Below, piece by piece: positions 61,792-64,000 of a stretch of DNA of 64,000 nt. Each line of letters opens with the position of its first letter. The first letter of the stretch is position 1. Under the pieces are notes generated by a model. That model did no database searches. It was not told the DNA's origin and saw nothing but the letters and a program-made list of their open reading frames with translations. The position numbers and the translations under genes were made by a program. The stretch comes from JAFEDN01 sp963697455 (lineage in GTDB: Bacteria > Pseudomonadota > Gammaproteobacteria > Coxiellales > Coxiellaceae): NCBI GenBank assembly GCA_963697455.1, contig CAVOOI010000007.1, positions 124,001 through 188,000 on the forward strand, read 5' to 3'.

Positions 61792-62415
61792 TCATGCTTT
61801 TTTTTCTTCCGCAAGGCCCTTTTGTTTGATGAGGTTATCAAACAGCTTTCTTTTTTCAGGAGGGAGTTCTGCGCGCCGGATTTTTAACATTTCCTCGTGT
61901 GTGCCTTGCAGACATTCTGGAGTCAGTCTATCCGTTATAAGTAATCCATTTAGATGATCGATTTCATGCTGCAAAACCCGGGCATAAAAGCCTTGTTCTA
62001 TTTTGCTGACTTTTTTTCCGGTTTCATTCTGGTATCTTACTTTTATGGCATTATACCTTGGCACTTTTCCCATGACACTTTTTACCGAATAACATGCTTC
62101 GAAGTCGCTATACATGCCTTTGTTCTCAATGGGTTCATACGTGGCGTTAATGATGACATGTATCGGCTTTTCTTGTACATTATCGCGGAGCATAGCGGCG
62201 CTTTCTGGGATATATATCACCGCAATGTTTCTGGAAATACCTATCTGAGGTGCAGCAAGCCCAACGCCTCCAAGCGCAAATATCATTTCCTTCATCTCTG
62301 CAATTAATGCTTGATCAGTGGTTGCCAAAGGAAAAATAATTTTAGATGTTTGTTGTTTGAGTACCGATTTTTCTTGATTAGGCGCACTTTCTATAGTGAT
62401 AATTTTCAATTCCAT
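61792..62415 (-). CDS. def: Peptide deformylase-like protein with variant motif 2
   Basis: Removes formyl from nascent proteins, 207 aa. Motif 1 GVGLAAPQIG (from Gly50), motif 3 HEIDH (His150, Glu151, His154), and the metal Cys108 in motif 2 are all kept. Motif 2 is EACYS rather than EGCLS. The N-terminus (residues 1-25) is longer and Gln/Lys-rich. It is likely a second deformylase, since the main one is usually next to fmt. The start has no clear Shine-Dalgarno. Confidence 0.85.
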   Translation of the reverse strand: MELKIITIESAPNQEKSVLKQQTSKIIFPLATTDQALIAEMKEMIFALGGVGLAAPQIGISRNIAVIYIPESAAMLRDNVQEKPIHVIINATYEPIENKGMYSDFEACYSVKSVMGKVPRYNAIKVRYQNETGKKVSKIEQGFYARVLQHEIDHLNGLLITDRLTPECLQGTHEEMLKIRRAELPPEKRKLFDNLIKQKGLAEEKKA

Positions 62416-62448
62416 TTAAGGGTAACTCCATAATTTTGTTGGCCTGGG

Positions 62449-62672
62449 ATGAATTATAAAAATTCCTATTAATTCAATTTATTAATTCTAAAAAATAGTT
62501 ATGTCAAATGCAAATATTATTATATTGAGAGGATTAAAATAATTACATGGCTAGTTTTTATGCTAAAATTTTTAAAAAGTCGGATTTGACATAACTTTTT
62601 TTCTTGCTTAACTCCCTGTTTTAATGTTCTTTTTAAATTTGGCGTTGGCTTTGACGCCGTCATTGCAGGCCC
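62449..62672. repeat. Inverted-repeat element D, copy 1 (damaged)
   Basis: Starts with ATGAATTATAAAAATTCCTATTAATTCAAT, which also begins copy 2, continues to TATGTCAAATGCAAATA, and later holds AACTTTTTTTCTTGC...TTTAAATTTGGCGTTGGCTTT, the reverse complement of the middle of copy 2. The right end is missing. Part of the 411-bp gap 62416-62826. Confidence 0.7.
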
Positions 62673-62704
62673 ATAGGCCGGAATATCAAAATCACCTTCC
62701 TACC

Positions 62705-62729
62705 TGTTCACAATTCAAGATTTGACCCT
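62705..62729. repeat. Solitary REP-like word
   Basis: TGTTCACAATTCAAGATTTGACCCT is nearly the reverse complement of the left end of the RAYT cassette (59875-59899). Confidence 0.6.
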
Positions 62730-62826
62730 ATGTTCTCAAAATTCTTCCCGAAAGATCACCATGTCAGATAAATGGTATATAATTAAGTATTACAGTATAT
62801 GAGAATTTAATATAGGAGACACTAAG

Positions 62827-63219
62827 ATGTTAATTTTAAAGCGGAAAAATATTATTCAGTTAATGGGGTACTGTTGTTATATCTTTTCTGTTTGTGCACT
62901 TGCAGCTTCTGAGCCCGGAGTCTATTTTACCAATTCTAGCGGGGAAGATGACCAATGTGCTTCGGGCTTGGTGAACATAGGGCATAATACTCCAGGAGCA
63001 CCTATGTTCGGCACAGGTATTATTTCTGTTGGGGATACGAGTATAATTTCATATGGCACTCTGGGTATCAAGTCTCCTCCATTTGAGCTGACTATCTGGG
63101 TTCAACAAGCCGAAAAATATCAAGGGGCTTGCGAAAGTGAAGCTGCATTGTCTTGTAGATATTATCTAAACACAACCATTGGTGTCAGATCCGGTATGAA
63201 TTATAAAAATTCCTATTAA
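62827..63219 (+). CDS. Secreted hypothetical protein, end replaced by element D
   Basis: A 130-aa frame. Signal peptide (IIQLMGYCCYIFSVCALAASEP), then a Cys-containing beta-rich domain (GVYFTNSSGEDDQCASG, then ACESEAALSCRYYLN). GGAG lies before the ATG. The last residues (MNYKNSY) and the stop come from element D copy 2, which begins at about 63182. The native C-terminus is lost or displaced to after 63503, where a frame continues with TAVYGMDML. Unknown function. Confidence 0.6.
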   Translation: MLILKRKNIIQLMGYCCYIFSVCALAASEPGVYFTNSSGEDDQCASGLVNIGHNTPGAPMFGTGIISVGDTSIISYGTLGIKSPPFELTIWVQQAEKYQGACESEAALSCRYYLNTTIGVRSGMNYKNSY

Positions 63220-63503
63220 TTCAATCTACTAATTCTAAAAAATAGTTATGTCAAATGCAAATACTGACACCGTCATTTGGCCCCACATGTATTACTGGAT
63301 ACAGCAAGGATTTTTTTCTTTGGGACATTAGTGTCAAAGCCGACGCCAAATTTAAAAAGAACTTTAATAATAGGGGCTATGCAAGAAAAAAAGTTACCTA
63401 GCAATCCTCTCTATATAATCGTATTTGCATTTGACATAACCATTTTTTTAAATTAGTAGATTGAATTAATAAGAATTTTTATAACTCATATCGGATCTGA
63501 CAC
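63182..63503. mobile_element. Inverted-repeat element D, copy 2 (MITE-like)
   Basis: 322 bp with 83-nt terminal inverted repeats (63182-63264 and 63421-63503, few mismatches), beginning GTGTCAGATCCGGTATGAAT. No transposase inside. It sits in the 3' end of a secreted-protein gene. No clear target duplication could be separated from the inverted repeat. A damaged relative is at 62449. Confidence 0.82.
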
Positions 63504-63582
63504 TGCTGTGTATGGCATGGATATGCTTAAGTTAACAACTTTACTATACCGTTTAGTAATAAGGTTAGTACACTGGTAAGCT

Positions 63583-63630
63583 CAAGTCTTGAATCAAAAA
63601 CAGAATTATCTGCTCTCAATTCAAGACTTG
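63583..63630. terminator. Inverted repeat between converging genes
   Basis: CAAGTCTTGAAT at 63583 pairs with ATTCAAGACTTG at 63619. It lies between the plus-strand gene ending at 63219 and the minus-strand gene at 63640, so it could terminate both. The word is the same as in the RAYT-linked REP sequences. Confidence 0.5.
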
Positions 63631-63639
63631 ACTACCCCT

Positions 63640-63999
63640 TTATTTATCTGAAATTGTGACTGTGACATTATAGCCCTGAAAATCGACATAGTTAGAACTA
63701 CAAGTCCATTTTATTGGGTAAGAATTTTGTACGCCACTATTGGAACAACCGCAAGGGGAGCAGGCGCCGGGTGCAAATGTCCACATAAACACTTCTTTAC
63801 CTGTATAACTTAGATCACTCATTTGGGTTGTGACACTGAGAGTATCGCAGGATGGTGTATAAGTTACCGATGTGGGCGAGCCAGGGAATAGGGGACCACA
63901 ATTACTATTATTCGACATTGTGCAGACGGCACCATTAGTATTTATTGCTGTTGGGGGAGTGCATGTTGTGCCACTACTATCTTCAATGAAAAATCCATG
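63640..63999 (-). CDS. Cys-rich secreted-type hypothetical protein, 3' part
   Basis: The frame is open to the right edge of the window, so the start is missing; 119 residues are visible. Many paired cysteines (CSPCGCSNSG, PSCDTL, WTCSS) and Thr/Ser-rich beta segments suggest a disulfide-bonded extracellular domain. The first visible part (FFIEDSSGTTC) recalls VYFTNSSGEDDQC of the 62827 gene, so the two may be distant relatives. Unknown function. Confidence 0.55.
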   Translation of the reverse strand, partial: HGFFIEDSSGTTCTPPTAINTNGAVCTMSNNSNCGPLFPGSPTSVTYTPSCDTLSVTTQMSDLSYTGKEVFMWTFAPGACSPCGCSNSGVQNSYPIKWTCSSNYVDFQGYNVTVTISDK

Positions 64000-64000
64000 T

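Noticed and set aside
47711..64000. Prophage or integrative element
   Set aside because: No integrase, phage structural gene or attachment-site pair was seen; the accessory genes look like separate acquisitions.

Overview
The window is a piece of a gammaproteobacterial chromosome of moderate G+C. Its housekeeping genes are of ordinary gammaproteobacterial type: typA, gyrA-serC-cmk-rpsA-lapB-pyrF, a full ccm cytochrome c maturation cluster, asd, smc-zipA-ligA, lolCDE and zapE. Between them lie orphan genes with eukaryote-like features (F-box, kinase-like catalytic loop, CaaX boxes) and many small palindromic repeats. That mix fits a host-associated bacterium of the Legionellales/Coxiellaceae kind. 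The placement is an inference; there is no rRNA here to test it.

Layout. 1-6.1 kb: 3' part of typA, an orphan gene, an HMG-CoA lyase/amidohydrolase operon on the minus strand, a host-attachment-family protein and an orphan. 6.8-16.3 kb: gyrA, serC, cmk, rpsA, lapB, pyrF and a WecA-like glycosyl-phosphate transferase. 16.3-23.1 kb: ccmABCDEFGHI. This cluster is split by a 565-bp nest of repeats between ccmB and ccmC, carries a one-base frameshift in ccmG, and has a repeat fragment at the ccmH start. 23.1-27.3 kb: two tandem paralogues (649 and 672 aa), each with a kinase-like HGN catalytic loop and a C-terminal F-box, here called putative effectors. 27.4-35.2 kb: a conserved small protein, a ChaA antiporter, a coiled-coil orphan, prmB, tRNA-Ala(CGC), asd, a second cation exchanger and a DsbA/DsbB-like pair. 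35.6-47.6 kb: smc, zipA, ligA, a broken dedA, lolCDE, an orphan and zapE.

47.7-64 kb is the accessory end. It has a flavin monooxygenase, a DUF559 nuclease gene sitting inside the arms of the window's main palindromic repeat, an L,D-transpeptidase, and a MocR regulator divergent from a PNPOx-like gene. It also has an SDR and a two-gene operon whose products both end in CaaX prenylation boxes; one of the two resembles OspF/SpvC phosphothreonine lyases. Beyond these lie dus, several small enzymes, a truncated Fic gene beside a decayed RAYT transposase cassette, a DAACS symporter, a second-type deformylase, and two secreted Cys-containing proteins, one interrupted by an element with 83-bp terminal inverted repeats.

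The main candidates for undescribed biology are: (1) the kinase-like/F-box tandem pair; (2) the CaaX operon with the lyase-like fold; (3) the DUF559 gene inside a repeat that also occurs as short gene-less copies. All functional claims for these rest on motif reading by eye and need profile and structure searches.
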